Position numbers and translations under genes: made by a program. DNA of 64,000 bases from Terrisporobacter mayombei (GTDB lineage Bacteria > Bacillota > Clostridia > Peptostreptococcales > Peptostreptococcaceae): the NCBI RefSeq assembly GCF_020748465.1, contig NZ_JAHZMP010000001.1, forward strand, positions 806,001-870,000. Direction: 5' to 3'. Positions 48,053 through 56,981 of the stretch are shown here, piece after piece. How positions within the stretch are numbered: the stretch's first letter is position 1; each line of letters begins with the position of its first letter. The notes below the pieces were generated by a model. It had not been told where the DNA came from. It made no database searches and was given only the letters and a program-made list of their open reading frames with translations.

Positions 48053-49150
48053 ATGAAATTAGGTATAGTAGGATTACCAAACGTTGGTAAAAGCACGCTA
48101 TTTAATGCTATAACTCAAGCAGGAGCTGAATCTGCAAACTACCCTTTCTGTACGATAGAACCAAACGTGGGTGTTGTTTCTGTTCCAGATGAAAGATTAG
48201 AAGTACTTAGAGAAATGTATGATTGTAAAAAAGTTATTCCTACAGCTATAGAGTTCTGTGATATAGCAGGTCTTGTTAGAGGAGCTTCAAAAGGTGAAGG
48301 TTTAGGAAATAAATTCTTATCTCATATAAGAGAAGTTGACGCTATAGTTCATGTTGTTAGATGTTTTGATGATTCAAATGTTATACACGTTGACGGAAGT
48401 GTTAATCCACTTAGAGATATAGAAACAATAAACTTAGAGTTAATATTCTCCGATATAGAAATATTAGAAAGAAGAATCTTAAAAAGTACAAAAGCTGCTA
48501 AAGCTGATAAAACAATTGCTGCTGAGGTAGAATTCTTAAAAGAGATATTAGCCGTTCTTGAAGATAATAAATCAGTAAGAGCTATGGATTTAAATGAAGA
48601 TCAAATTAAATTTGTTGATACTTTAAATTTATTAACTTCAAAACCAGTTATATATGCTACAAATGTTTGTGAAGATGATTTAGCTGACGAAGGTGAAAAT
48701 AACGAATATGTTCACAAAGTTAGAGAATTTGCTGCTGGTGAAAATTCTGAAGTTGTTGTTGTTTGTGCTCAAATAGAAGCAGAAATAGCTGAATTAGAAT
48801 CAGAAGAAGAAAAACAAGAATTCTTAGAATCTTTAGGACTTGAGCAATCAGGTCTTGATAAATTAATAAAATCTTCTTACTCTTTACTTGGACTTATGTC
48901 TTACTTAACTGCTGGTGTTCAAGAAGTCAGAGCTTGGACTATAACAATAGGAACTAAGGCTCCACAAGCTGCTGGTAAAATCCACTCTGATATGGAGAAA
49001 GGATTCATCAGAGGTGAAATAGTAAACTACAAAGATTTAGTTGAATGTGGTTCTATAGCTAATGCTAGAGAAAAAGGTAAAGTTAGACTTGAAGGTAAAG
49101 AATATATAATGCAAGATGGTGACGTAGTTAACTGGAGATTCAACGTATAA
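48053..49150 (+). CDS. ychF: Redox-regulated ATPase YchF (Obg/OLA1 family)
   Basis: 365 residues. P-loop GLPNVGKST at 7-15, FCDIAGLVRGASKGEGLGNKFLSHIREVDAIVHVVRCF switch region, and the non-canonical NxxE-type specificity segment (YATNVCEDD) that makes this family prefer ATP. The C-terminal TGS domain carries FIRGEIVNYKDLVECGS. Binds ribosomes and is linked to stress responses. Monocistronic with strong promoter and terminator. Confidence 0.98.
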   Translation: MKLGIVGLPNVGKSTLFNAITQAGAESANYPFCTIEPNVGVVSVPDERLEVLREMYDCKKVIPTAIEFCDIAGLVRGASKGEGLGNKFLSHIREVDAIVHVVRCFDDSNVIHVDGSVNPLRDIETINLELIFSDIEILERRILKSTKAAKADKTIAAEVEFLKEILAVLEDNKSVRAMDLNEDQIKFVDTLNLLTSKPVIYATNVCEDDLADEGENNEYVHKVREFAAGENSEVVVVCAQIEAEIAELESEEEKQEFLESLGLEQSGLDKLIKSSYSLLGLMSYLTAGVQEVRAWTITIGTKAPQAAGKIHSDMEKGFIRGEIVNYKDLVECGSIANAREKGKVRLEGKEYIMQDGDVVNWRFNV

Positions 49151-49168
49151 ACTTAATATAAAAATGAT

Positions 49169-49206
49169 TAAGCCAATTATAGATAAATGTCTTTATTGGC
49201 TTTTTA
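49169..49206 (+). terminator. Terminator of ychF
   Basis: AAGCCAAT ... ATTGGCTTTTTATTTT hairpin with a 17-nt loop. Confidence 0.8.
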
Positions 49207-49323
49207 TTTTCTTTATATAAATAAAAATTTTAATATTCTGTATATTTTTTAAATACATTTTTTTACATATAATAGTGCTATAATTATTACAATTATAAAT
49301 TATATTCTAAGGGGATGGGGATT

Positions 49324-49803
49324 TTGAGAAGAAAAGATAGAACTATTAAGGATATTAATACAATCAAAGAGATTGTTTCTAAATGTCAAGTCGTTAGAGT
49401 TGCCATGTGTAAAGATAATGCACCTTATTTAGTTCCTTTAAATTATGGTTATGAATTTAAGGACGGAGGAGAACTTATTCTCTACTGTCACTGTTCCACG
49501 AACGGTAAAAAACTTGATATTTTAGAGGAAAACCCAAATGTATTCATAGAAATCGATAATAAAAAAGATATTATCGAAGATAATACTCCTTGTGAGTTTG
49601 ATTTTGAATACTTTAGTATAATGTCTCCAGGTAAAGTTGAATTTGTACATAATATTTATGATAAAATCCATGGTCTAAATAAAATAACAGAAAATTATAC
49701 TTCTAAAGATAATAATAATGAGTTTAAAAACGAAGCTTTAAATAAAATTTTTTTGCTGAAAATCACATGCACAAACCTTTCTGCAAAAAGTTGTACTAGA
49801 TAA
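49324..49803 (+). CDS. Pyridoxamine 5'-phosphate oxidase/NimA-like flavin-binding protein
   Basis: About 159 residues of the FMN-binding split-barrel family. Motifs: RRKDRTIKDINTIKEIVSKC, CKDNAPYLVPLNYGYEF, YCHCSTNGKKLDILEENPNVFIEID, and a C-terminal segment where family members have ITGKRS but here ITCTNLSAKSC. The TTG at 49324 is preferred: AAGGGG lies 9 nt upstream, while an ATG at 49315 abuts that site directly. NimA-like members reduce nitro-compounds; substrate not known here. Confidence 0.85.
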   Translation: MRRKDRTIKDINTIKEIVSKCQVVRVAMCKDNAPYLVPLNYGYEFKDGGELILYCHCSTNGKKLDILEENPNVFIEIDNKKDIIEDNTPCEFDFEYFSIMSPGKVEFVHNIYDKIHGLNKITENYTSKDNNNEFKNEALNKIFLLKITCTNLSAKSCTR

Positions 49804-49805
49804 AA

Positions 49806-49855
49806 TAAAAAGGTATGGTATGAGCAAGATAAATTCTTTCATACTATACCTTTTA
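49806..49855. terminator. Bidirectional terminator between NimA-like gene and sstT
   Basis: AAAAGGTATGGTATGA / TCATACTATACCTTTT arms (one G-T pair) around a 15-nt loop, with A/T-runs on both sides. Confidence 0.85.
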
Positions 49856-49873
49856 TATTTATGATAAATTTGT

Positions 49874-51106
49874 CTAAGCTATGTTTTCTCTTGCTTTTTT
49901 ATCTTTACGTCTTTTTGAAAGTTCCGCAACTGCAGTATACAATACGTCTGTTGAAGAGTTTAGCGCAGTTTCACAAGAGTCTTGAATAACTCCAACTATA
50001 AAACCAACTCCAACTACTTGCATTGCTATTTCATTTGGTATACCAAATAGTGAGCAAGCAAGTGGTACTAAAAGTAAAGACCCTCCAGCTACTCCTGATG
50101 CTCCACAAGCAGATACAGCTGATAATACTGATAATATTATTGCTGTTCCTATATCTACTTTTATCCCCAATGTATTCGCAGCAGCTAAAGCAAGAACTGA
50201 TATTGTTATTGCTGCACCACCCATATTTATAGTTGCTCCCAAAGGTATAGACATTGAATATGTGTCTTTATCTAGTCCTAATTCTTTACAAAGTCCCATA
50301 TTTACTGGTATATTGGCAGCTGAACTTCTTGTGAAAAATGCTGTTAATCCACTGTCTTTTAAACATTTTAATACTAATGGATATGGATTTTCACGAATTC
50401 CTATAAATGTTATTATAGGGTTTACAACTAATGCCGCAAATACCATACATCCAACTAATAATATTATTAATTGACCATAACTTAATAATGATTCTATTCC
50501 TGATGTTGATATTGTATCAAATACTAATCCCATTATCCCAAATGGAGCTAAGTTAATTACCCATCTTACTACTTGAGATATGGCATCCGAAATATTTACT
50601 ATTATTTGTTTTGTAGATTCTTTAGAATTTTTTAATGCAAGACCTAATACTAAGGCCCAAGTTAGTATACCTATGTAATTTGCATTTGCTAGAGCATTTA
50701 CAGGGTTATCCACCACGTTCATTAATAAAGCTTTTAATACTTCACCTACTCCACCTGGAGGAGTTACTCCCTCTGCCCCTGCTGCAAGTGTTAAAGTTAC
50801 TGGGAAAATAAAACTTGCTATAACTGCCACTACACCTGCTAAAAATGTTCCTAAAAGATATAAAATTATTATTGATTTCATATTTGTTTTTTGTCCTTCT
50901 TTATGTTGACATATTGCAGCCATAACTAAGAAGAAAACTAAAATTGGCGCTACAGCCTTTAAAGCACCTACAAATAATGACCCTAAAATGGCTAATGGTG
51001 CTAATTGAGTTGGTACTGTGATTGCTAAAGTTATACCAATTATTAATCCCATAATGATTCGTTTTACTAAACTAATATCATTCCACTTTTTTACTAATTC
51101 CTTCAT
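49874..51106 (-). CDS. sstT: Serine/threonine:Na+ symporter SstT
   Basis: 410 residues of the dicarboxylate/amino acid:cation symporter family, 8 helices plus two hairpins. Signatures: [54 protein letters not shown] and a [22 protein letters not shown] stretch. N-terminal [16 protein letters not shown] is typical of SstT. Takes up serine and threonine with Na+. Stands alone between terminators. Confidence 0.95.
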   Translation of the reverse strand: MKELVKKWNDISLVKRIIMGLIIGITLAITVPTQLAPLAILGSLFVGALKAVAPILVFFLVMAAICQHKEGQKTNMKSIIILYLLGTFLAGVVAVIASFIFPVTLTLAAGAEGVTPPGGVGEVLKALLMNVVDNPVNALANANYIGILTWALVLGLALKNSKESTKQIIVNISDAISQVVRWVINLAPFGIMGLVFDTISTSGIESLLSYGQLIILLVGCMVFAALVVNPIITFIGIRENPYPLVLKCLKDSGLTAFFTRSSAANIPVNMGLCKELGLDKDTYSMSIPLGATINMGGAAITISVLALAAANTLGIKVDIGTAIILSVLSAVSACGASGVAGGSLLLVPLACSLFGIPNEIAMQVVGVGFIVGVIQDSCETALNSSTDVLYTAVAELSKRRKDKKARENIA

Positions 51107-51256
51107 ATATGATTCCCCCTAAAAAATTTTTGATATAAACAAATATTAGCACTATTTTATATAGCTTTCAATTGAATTGCTATATTTTCCTATTTATTGA
51201 CAAAATCATCATAATAATCAGAAAAATAGTTATTAATTTACTCTAATTTTATAACT

Positions 51257-51292
51257 AAAAAAGCATATTGATGATTACATCAATATGCTTTT
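51257..51292 (-). terminator. Terminator after the codA remnant
   Basis: AAAAGCATATTGATG / CATCAATATGCTTTT perfect stem with T-run, directly after the pseudogene stop. Confidence 0.85.
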
Positions 51293-51295
51293 AAA

Positions 51296-52171
51296 TTATC
51301 TTTTAAAATCAATTATTTCTTTATTTCCAAAATCAACAGTAGTCTGACTTAAAGTTGTATTAGCTATTATTTCGCCTCCTCTGATTGAACAATAAACAGA
51401 TGCCTGTCTTCTTACTGCATCGTATCCATTCTCAGCTGAAAGAGTAATTATATTTCCTGGCTTACCAACTTCTATTCCGTACTTGTCACTTATATTTAAA
51501 GTCCTTTCTGGGTTATCTGTTGTTAAATCTACCGATTAATTTATCTCACTATATCCCATCATTTGGCATACATGAAGCCCCATATGAAGTACTTGTAACA
51601 TATTTCCTGTTCCCAGTGGATTTCACTGATCCATTATATCATCATGACCAAAACATACATTTATTCCACTCATCTTTAATAATCTAAATAATTTGTATGT
51701 GTGAGCTCCATTATATGAATGCATGGCAGTTGTATGACTTGCTGTAACTTTATGAACCATATTATACTCATAAGCTCTAGCTGCAAGTCCTTCTATAAAT
51801 CTTGATTGCTCATCATCTATCTCATCACAATGGACATCGACTAATACACCATATTTTTTAGCAAGCTCCATAATTTTATTTATACTTTCTACTCCGTATT
51901 CTCTTGTAAATTCAAAATGTGGTATGGCTCCTATTACATACGCACCAAGCCTTAATGATTCTTCTAACAATTCTAAACCATTTGTGTAAGATAAAATTCC
52001 TTCTTGTGGAAAAGCTACTATTTGTAACATTACATAATATTTTAACTCTTCTCTAAGTTCTATCATAGCTTTCATTGCTGTAAGATTTTTATCTGTAGTA
52101 TCTACATAAGTTCTTATATATTGAATTCCGTTAGCAACTTGCCAAGATATAGCTTTTCTTAATTTATTCAC
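51296..52171 (-). pseudogene. Cytosine deaminase (codA) remnant: N-terminus missing, two in-frame stops
   Basis: One continuous frame encodes the last two thirds of an amidohydrolase close to CodA. It starts [19 protein letters not shown] and keeps DLQ-type metal region [23 protein letters not shown], and [12 protein letters not shown] stop (51620-51622) stands where the family has a Trp before NPLGTGNMLQVLHMGLHVCQMMGY, and a TAA (51537-51539) follows EIN. The frame then runs on through VGKPGNIITLSAENGYDAVRRQA to the natural end. The N-terminal ~100 residues with the first metal ligands are absent. Once deaminated cytosine to uracil. Confidence 0.92.
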
Positions 52172-52302
52172 TTTTTATACAAGCAATACTTATGCCAAAA
52201 TATTTTCCTTATAAGATCCTCAATATAGCCATCCTATTCATATAAAATTAATCTTATTTTGCGATTTTTCAAATAAAAGATTAATTTCACAAGTTTTACA
52301 AC

Positions 52303-52337
52303 AAAAAAAGTGTGCATTTTCCCCAAAATACACACTT
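52303..52337 (-). terminator. Terminator after the kinase operon
   Basis: AAGTGTGTATTTT-GGGG-AAAATGCACACTT stem and a T-run on the minus strand. Confidence 0.85.
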
Positions 52338-52385
52338 AATATATATAATTTAAATACCCCTATTTCAAACCTCTTTTTTAATTAC

Positions 52386-52796
52386 TTAAAAAGCACTTGA
52401 TTTTACTTTAATATCATATTTGTCAAAATCATTTTCTGAGCAGAATATTTCAATTTTTCTCTTTTCTCCAGGTTCAATTTCTGTTTCATTAGTAAATGAC
52501 TTTTCTACAACTGTTCCGCCAGAATTCATTAATTTATATTCAAATTCCACGTAGTCTAAAACTTCCTCACTAGTATTTTCAAAAATACCAACTATCTCAG
52601 TGCTATAATCACCTCTTTTTACTTTCCATTCTATATCTTTAGCCATTTCTTGTAACTTATTATCATTTTTAACTGTTTCTTTTTCTACTTCTTTTACTGC
52701 GTTATCTACACCAGACATTCCTGCTCCAACTAATGCTACACAACCTCCAACAATAACTACAAATCCAATAATAATACCTAATAATACCTTTTTCAT
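52386..52796 (-). CDS. Small membrane-anchored/secreted protein, FxLYD-like
   Basis: 136 residues. N-terminal hydrophobic segment MKKVLLGIIIGFVVIVGGCVAL: either a membrane anchor or a lipoprotein signal with VGGC lipobox. A short charged coil follows, then a beta-sandwich with IVGIFENTSEEVLDYVEFEYKLMNSGGTVV and IEPGEKRKIEIFC, the pattern of FxLYD-type domains. Third gene after the kinase, 93 nt behind the small membrane gene. A candidate sensor or ligand-binding part of the kinase module; inference. Confidence 0.7.
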   Translation of the reverse strand: MKKVLLGIIIGFVVIVGGCVALVGAGMSGVDNAVKEVEKETVKNDNKLQEMAKDIEWKVKRGDYSTEIVGIFENTSEEVLDYVEFEYKLMNSGGTVVEKSFTNETEIEPGEKRKIEIFCSENDFDKYDIKVKSSAF

Positions 52797-52889
52797 ATTT
52801 TACCTCCATAAGTGATTGTCTAATTATAAATTAATTATATAAATTTACTTATGAGAGTTGGTATGCTGTCAGCATACAAAATGAATTTT

Positions 52890-53150
52890 TTAGTTCATAG
52901 TTAAAGTTAATAATCCACCACCTATTAAAAATATACACATCACATAAATAAAATACCCTACTAACCTTATTGCTATTTTTTTACTTTTTATCAATGGTAA
53001 CTTATTTTTTATCCCTAAATAATTTGTAAATATAAAATATGTAGATAACATCACTACAACAAGTATAATATTACCTAAAAAATCATTAAAACCTTCTGCA
53101 ATAAATAGACCAATTATTAAAAATAAGTACCAAAAACTAGCGCCTATCAT
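52890..53150 (-). CDS. Small polytopic membrane protein coupled to the kinase gene
   Basis: 86 residues, three predicted helices (about 5-18, 24-43, 62-82) with a positive loop KNKLPLIKSKK. Its ATG overlaps the kinase stop in ATGA (53147-53150), so translation is coupled. No domain recognised. A possible membrane anchor for the kinase, which itself has no helix. Confidence 0.75.
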   Translation of the reverse strand: MIGASFWYLFLIIGLFIAEGFNDFLGNIILVVVMLSTYFIFTNYLGIKNKLPLIKSKKIAIRLVGYFIYVMCIFLIGGGLLTLTMN

Positions 53151-54007
53151 ATAATAGGATTTTTAGATCTAAACCCTGGTAAGGCTTTTGAGTAGTTATG
53201 TGATGTTTTTATCTTTCCTTCTTTAATATGCCATTTGCTATCTACTTTTTTATCTATTTTAGTATTTTCTTTATCATAAAGTTTATTTTTTAATTCTTCT
53301 TTTAACTCAAGAACATTAGCATATCTTTTTTCTGCAGAAATATGAGTACATTTTTTTATTATGTCTTTTAATAAAGTATTATTTACTTCTTCTTTTACAT
53401 GTTTTCCTGTAGTTAATACATTCATCATAACACCCATTGCGTATATATCACTTCTACAGTCTGTTTGATCAAACCCAAACTGTTCTGGAGAAGCATATCC
53501 TTTTGTCCCTAAAAGGGTTGTATCTAAACTTTCCCCTTCCTTATAAGTTCTTGAAATATCGAAATCAATTAGCTTTAACACATTATCATTGCTTATAATT
53601 ATATTAGCTGGTTTGATATCTCTATGAATTATAGGAGGATTTAAACTATGAATTTCATATAAAGCATCACACAGAGAAATAATATATTTAATTACTTCTT
53701 TTTCTTTTAGCTTATTTTCTTTTTCTAGTATTTTTTGTAAGGTATCTCCATTTATAAACTCTTCAATTATTATAAGTTTATCTTCATATTCTAATATTTC
53801 ATATATTTTAGGCATGTTTTTACAATTTATATTTTTTATAATTTCATATATTCCCTTTGTATATTCTTTTATTTCTTTTTTTATATATATTTTTTCATCC
53901 TGTATATTTTGAACTATAAAAATTTCAACTTTTCTACTTTTATGAATAGATTTCAGTTCTTCATACAAAGATAATTTAAATTCTGTATTTATATTCAAAT
54001 TTAGCAC
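53147..54007 (-). CDS. Hanks-type Ser/Thr protein kinase, soluble, without glycine-rich loop
   Basis: 286 residues, kinase domain about 10-250. HRDIKPAN at 128-135, metal motif DFD at 148-150 (instead of DFG), and YASPEQ at 172-176 in the activation segment, followed by DIYAMGVMM. The VAIK-type lysine may be in IYIKKEI (about 40-46). The N-terminal GxGxxG loop is not recognisable. No membrane helix and no PASTA domain. C. difficile is reported to have a second Hanks kinase besides PrkC (CD2148), of which this may be a homologue. Divergent from a helix-turn-helix gene. Confidence 0.9.
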   Translation of the reverse strand: MLNLNINTEFKLSLYEELKSIHKSRKVEIFIVQNIQDEKIYIKKEIKEYTKGIYEIIKNINCKNMPKIYEILEYEDKLIIIEEFINGDTLQKILEKENKLKEKEVIKYIISLCDALYEIHSLNPPIIHRDIKPANIIISNDNVLKLIDFDISRTYKEGESLDTTLLGTKGYASPEQFGFDQTDCRSDIYAMGVMMNVLTTGKHVKEEVNNTLLKDIIKKCTHISAEKRYANVLELKEELKNKLYDKENTKIDKKVDSKWHIKEGKIKTSHNYSKALPGFRSKNPII

Positions 54008-54022
54008 CTCATCTTATTGATT

Positions 54023-54052
54023 TTGTAACGCTAAAATTATATCATATTACAA
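54023..54052. promoter_or_regulatory. Candidate operator in the kinase/HTH divergent gap
   Basis: TTGTAA (54023-54028) and TTACAA (54047-54052) form an inverted repeat around an 18-nt centre that includes the extended -10 TGATATAAT of the kinase (minus strand, TATAAT at 54036-54041). The whole gap is 62 nt and each side has a GAGGTG ribosome site. Confidence 0.4.
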
Positions 54053-54069
54053 GAAGAGGTGAAATATCT

Positions 54070-54510
54070 ATGAAAAATCTAGAAACCATAAATCTTATGA
54101 GCTTATTAAATAATATAGATAATGAATCTAACTTAGATGATTTTATATCAAATACTTTAGATAACTCTAAAAATATAAAACTTTGTGAATATTTAGAAAA
54201 GATGTTTAAAGAAAAAGGCATGAGTAAAAGCGTCGTTATTAAAAATGCCGACTTAGATAGAACTTATGCATATGAAATTTTAAGAGGAGATAAAAAGCCT
54301 AGCAGAGACAAAATACTACAACTTTGTATAGGTAGTAATTTCACTTTAGACGAGACTAATAAAGCCTTAAAAATCGGTAATTGTGGTGAGCTTTATCCAA
54401 AAATCACAAGAGACAGTGTTATAATCTTTGGCCTAAATAAAAATTTAAATATCCTTCGTATTAATGAGCTTTTATTTTCTTATAATTTGACATTATTAGG
54501 AGAGGAATAA
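54070..54510 (+). CDS. Helix-turn-helix (XRE-like) regulator facing the kinase
   Basis: 146 residues. The HTH lies about residues 52-95: LEKMFKEKGMSKSVVIKNADLDRTYAYEILRGDKKPSRDKILQLCIG, typical of Cro/C1-type folds. The flanking N-terminal 45 residues are acidic and the C-terminal 40 contain LNKNLNILRINELLFSYNLTLLGE. The Ser/Thr content next to the HTH would offer phosphorylation sites. Divergent from the kinase gene with a 62-nt gap; a substrate or regulator of that kinase is the natural hypothesis, not shown. Confidence 0.8.
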   Translation: MKNLETINLMSLLNNIDNESNLDDFISNTLDNSKNIKLCEYLEKMFKEKGMSKSVVIKNADLDRTYAYEILRGDKKPSRDKILQLCIGSNFTLDETNKALKIGNCGELYPKITRDSVIIFGLNKNLNILRINELLFSYNLTLLGEE

Positions 54511-54586
54511 TACTATTCCTCTCAATATTTTTAGATTAAGTTTATACAAATTATTTCCCAGGAAAATTTATTCCTAATTATTATAA

Positions 54587-55504
54587 TTAATTTATTTCAT
54601 CAATATTATAAGGTGTATCTTGGTATACACAGTAATTTAACCAATTACTAAATACTATGTTTGCACTTTCTCTCCAAGTAACTAAAGGAATAGTTTTATC
54701 ATCATCATTTTCAAAATAATGTTTAGGCATTTCTATAGGTAATCCTTTGCTTAAATCTCTTAAGTATTCTACTTTTAAAGTATCCCTATCATATTCTAAG
54801 TGACCAGTTATAAATATTTGTCTTCTACTTTTGTTAGCTACAATAAATATCCCTGCTTCATCTGATTCTGATAATATCTCTAAATCATCAACTTTCTCTA
54901 TATCTTCTCGTTTCACTTCTGTATGTCTAGAATGAGGAGCATAAAACACATCATTTAACCCTCTAGTTAAATTATCATGTTCAAAATTATTTCTATGTTT
55001 AAATACCCCAAATAATTTCTTATCTAATTGATATTTGGACACATTATAATGATGATAAAGAGCTGCTTGTGCTCCCCAACATATATGTACTGTGGAATAA
55101 ACATGAGTTTTCGTCCAATCCATTATATTTTTTAATTCATCCCAATAATCCACATCTTCAAATTTCATTTGTTCCACTGGTGCACCAGTAATAATAAGTC
55201 CATCAAATTTTTCATCTTTAACATCATCCACATATCTATAGAATTTTTCTAAATGTTCAAGTGGTGTGTGATTGCCCGTATATGATTTAGTTTGAAGCAG
55301 TGTAATTTCAACCTGAAGGGGTGTATTCGAAAGATATCTAAGAAGTTGATTTTCAGCTTGAATTTTTATAGGCATTAAATTTAATATTCCTATCTTAAGT
55401 GGTCTAATATCTTGATGATTTGCTCTTTCTATATTCATTACGAAAATATTTTCACTTGACAGTACATTGTATGCAGGTAACTGTGATGGTATTTTAATAG
55501 GCAT
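54587..55504 (-). CDS. metA: Homoserine O-acetyltransferase (MetA family)
   Basis: Acylates homoserine in methionine synthesis. 305 residues. Catalytic Cys142 in [14 protein letters not shown] and the His/Glu pair in [10 protein letters not shown]. Residue 111 is Glu (GAPVEQ); Glu here is known to favour acetyl-CoA, whereas Gly gives succinyl-CoA. So the product should be O-acetylhomoserine, the substrate of MetY at 40.8 kb. No S-box was found upstream. Databases often label this family 'homoserine O-succinyltransferase', which would be misleading here. Confidence 0.95.
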   Translation of the reverse strand: MPIKIPSQLPAYNVLSSENIFVMNIERANHQDIRPLKIGILNLMPIKIQAENQLLRYLSNTPLQVEITLLQTKSYTGNHTPLEHLEKFYRYVDDVKDEKFDGLIITGAPVEQMKFEDVDYWDELKNIMDWTKTHVYSTVHICWGAQAALYHHYNVSKYQLDKKLFGVFKHRNNFEHDNLTRGLNDVFYAPHSRHTEVKREDIEKVDDLEILSESDEAGIFIVANKSRRQIFITGHLEYDRDTLKVEYLRDLSKGLPIEMPKHYFENDDDKTIPLVTWRESANIVFSNWLNYCVYQDTPYNIDEIN

Positions 55505-55596
55505 TTATTTTCCCCCTTTTTTCATTTCCCCTTTTTCTATATTTAGAATAAATTATAGCACAATTATATATTTATTTAGCCAAAAAAGTCATAGTA

Positions 55597-55643
55597 AAAT
55601 ATGAAGGATAAGATTTTATAATAAAACCTTATCCTTCATATTG
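55597..55643 (-). terminator. Terminator of the pxp operon
   Basis: 14-bp perfect stem ATATGAAGGATAAG / CTTATCCTTCATAT around a 15-nt loop, followed by TTTTA on the minus strand. Confidence 0.9.
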
Positions 55644-55655
55644 ATAATATTAAAA

Positions 55656-56939
55656 TTATATAAATAATCCTTTTACAGTTTCAGCAAATGATAATAATGA
55701 ACGATAACTTATAGCTAAAGTTACACATAATATAAATAGACCTAATACATTATTCCAAAGCTTATTTTTGTATTCGCCCAAATCCTTATGATTCAATACA
55801 TATATTAAGAATATTGCGATAATTGGCAATATTATAGCATTTGCTGCTTGAGCTACTAGTATGAGTTCTGTTGGGCTTGATGACATTCCAAGAGCACTAA
55901 GTACCATACCTACTCCTAAAACTATCATCCAAACTATTTTGAACTTCATACTTTTCATATCTTTTTTATATCCAAGAGCACCTGTTGTAGCAAATGCTGC
56001 TGAAAGCGGTGCTGTTATTGCAGAAGTAAAACCTGCTGCAAACAATCCTATACCAAAGAACCATTTAGCCCAAGATCCAAGTAATGGTTCTAATTGTTGT
56101 GCCATTACTGCTCCACTATCTATAACCGTTCCACTTCCATGGAAAGATGCTGATGCTGAAATTATTACAGCCATAGAAATAAGACCACCAAGTCCTATAG
56201 ATATAACTGTATCTATTCTTGCATGTTTTAAATCTTCTTTACTAGTCCATCTCTCAGATACTGAAGATGCATGTAAAAATAAGTTGTAAGGGACTACTGT
56301 TGTTCCAATTAATCCTACTATAGTTAACCAATCATTAGCCCCTGCTTTTGGTATAAACATACCTTTTATGATTGCTCCAAAATCTGGTTTTGAAACTATG
56401 GCAGTAGTAAAGAATGTAACGCTCATGACTAAAACTAATCCAATTAATATTTTTTCTATTTTTTTATAATTCCCTGACCAAAGCAATGAGAAGGCAGCTA
56501 AACCTAGTAATGGTGCCCATATAGTATTTGGCACTTGTGGTATTAATGTTGAAAGTCCCATAGAACCACCAACTAAATTCCCTGTTTCATAAGCTACATT
56601 CCCTATAAATATAGCAACTATTACTATTCCTACCGCTATAGCTTTTAATGCTTTGTTCGAGATTTTTTCTCTAATATTTTCACCTAGACCTTTTTGAGTA
56701 ACTATCCCTAACCTTGCAGCCATTTCTTGGAATATTATTGTGGCAACTGTTGAAAATAGCATCGCCCAAAGAAGAGTATATCCACTACTTGCTCCTGATT
56801 TTGTACAAGTTGTTATTGTCCCTGGTCCAATAAATCCAGCTGCTATTAAGGCCCCCGGACCTATATTTTTTAATTTTTCTTTAATTTTGCTCTCTTTTTT
56901 GGCGATTTCTTCAATTGAATTTTCCTTCAAAACTTCCAT
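55656..56939 (-). CDS. NRAMP-family transporter lacking canonical metal ligands
   Basis: 427 residues, 11 predicted helices. Helix 1 has GPGT at 38-41 where metal transporters have DPGN, and helix 6 has VPYN at 216-219 in place of MPHN. The Asp, first Asn and Met that bind manganese are thus absent; one Asn remains. Rest of fold matches NRAMP (GALIAAGFIGPGT, SSGYTLLWAML, GSWAKWFFGIGLFAAGFTSAITAPL). Last gene of the operon with pxpA-C. Probably moves a different substrate, perhaps 5-oxoproline or D-glutamate; inference. The name MntH should not be used. Confidence 0.9.
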   Translation of the reverse strand: MEVLKENSIEEIAKKESKIKEKLKNIGPGALIAAGFIGPGTITTCTKSGASSGYTLLWAMLFSTVATIIFQEMAARLGIVTQKGLGENIREKISNKALKAIAVGIVIVAIFIGNVAYETGNLVGGSMGLSTLIPQVPNTIWAPLLGLAAFSLLWSGNYKKIEKILIGLVLVMSVTFFTTAIVSKPDFGAIIKGMFIPKAGANDWLTIVGLIGTTVVPYNLFLHASSVSERWTSKEDLKHARIDTVISIGLGGLISMAVIISASASFHGSGTVIDSGAVMAQQLEPLLGSWAKWFFGIGLFAAGFTSAITAPLSAAFATTGALGYKKDMKSMKFKIVWMIVLGVGMVLSALGMSSSPTELILVAQAANAIILPIIAIFLIYVLNHKDLGEYKNKLWNNVLGLFILCVTLAISYRSLLSFAETVKGLFI

Positions 56940-56981
56940 TTTTATTCCCCCTTTTAAATTTTCAAAATAAGATTATAAGTC

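Noticed and set aside
52861..52877. Short palindrome GTATGCTGTCAGCATAC after the small membrane gene
   Set aside because: No T-run on either strand, so not called a terminator; too short for more.
55505..55596. SAM riboswitch before metA
   Set aside because: None of the S-box conserved blocks are present in the 90-nt leader.
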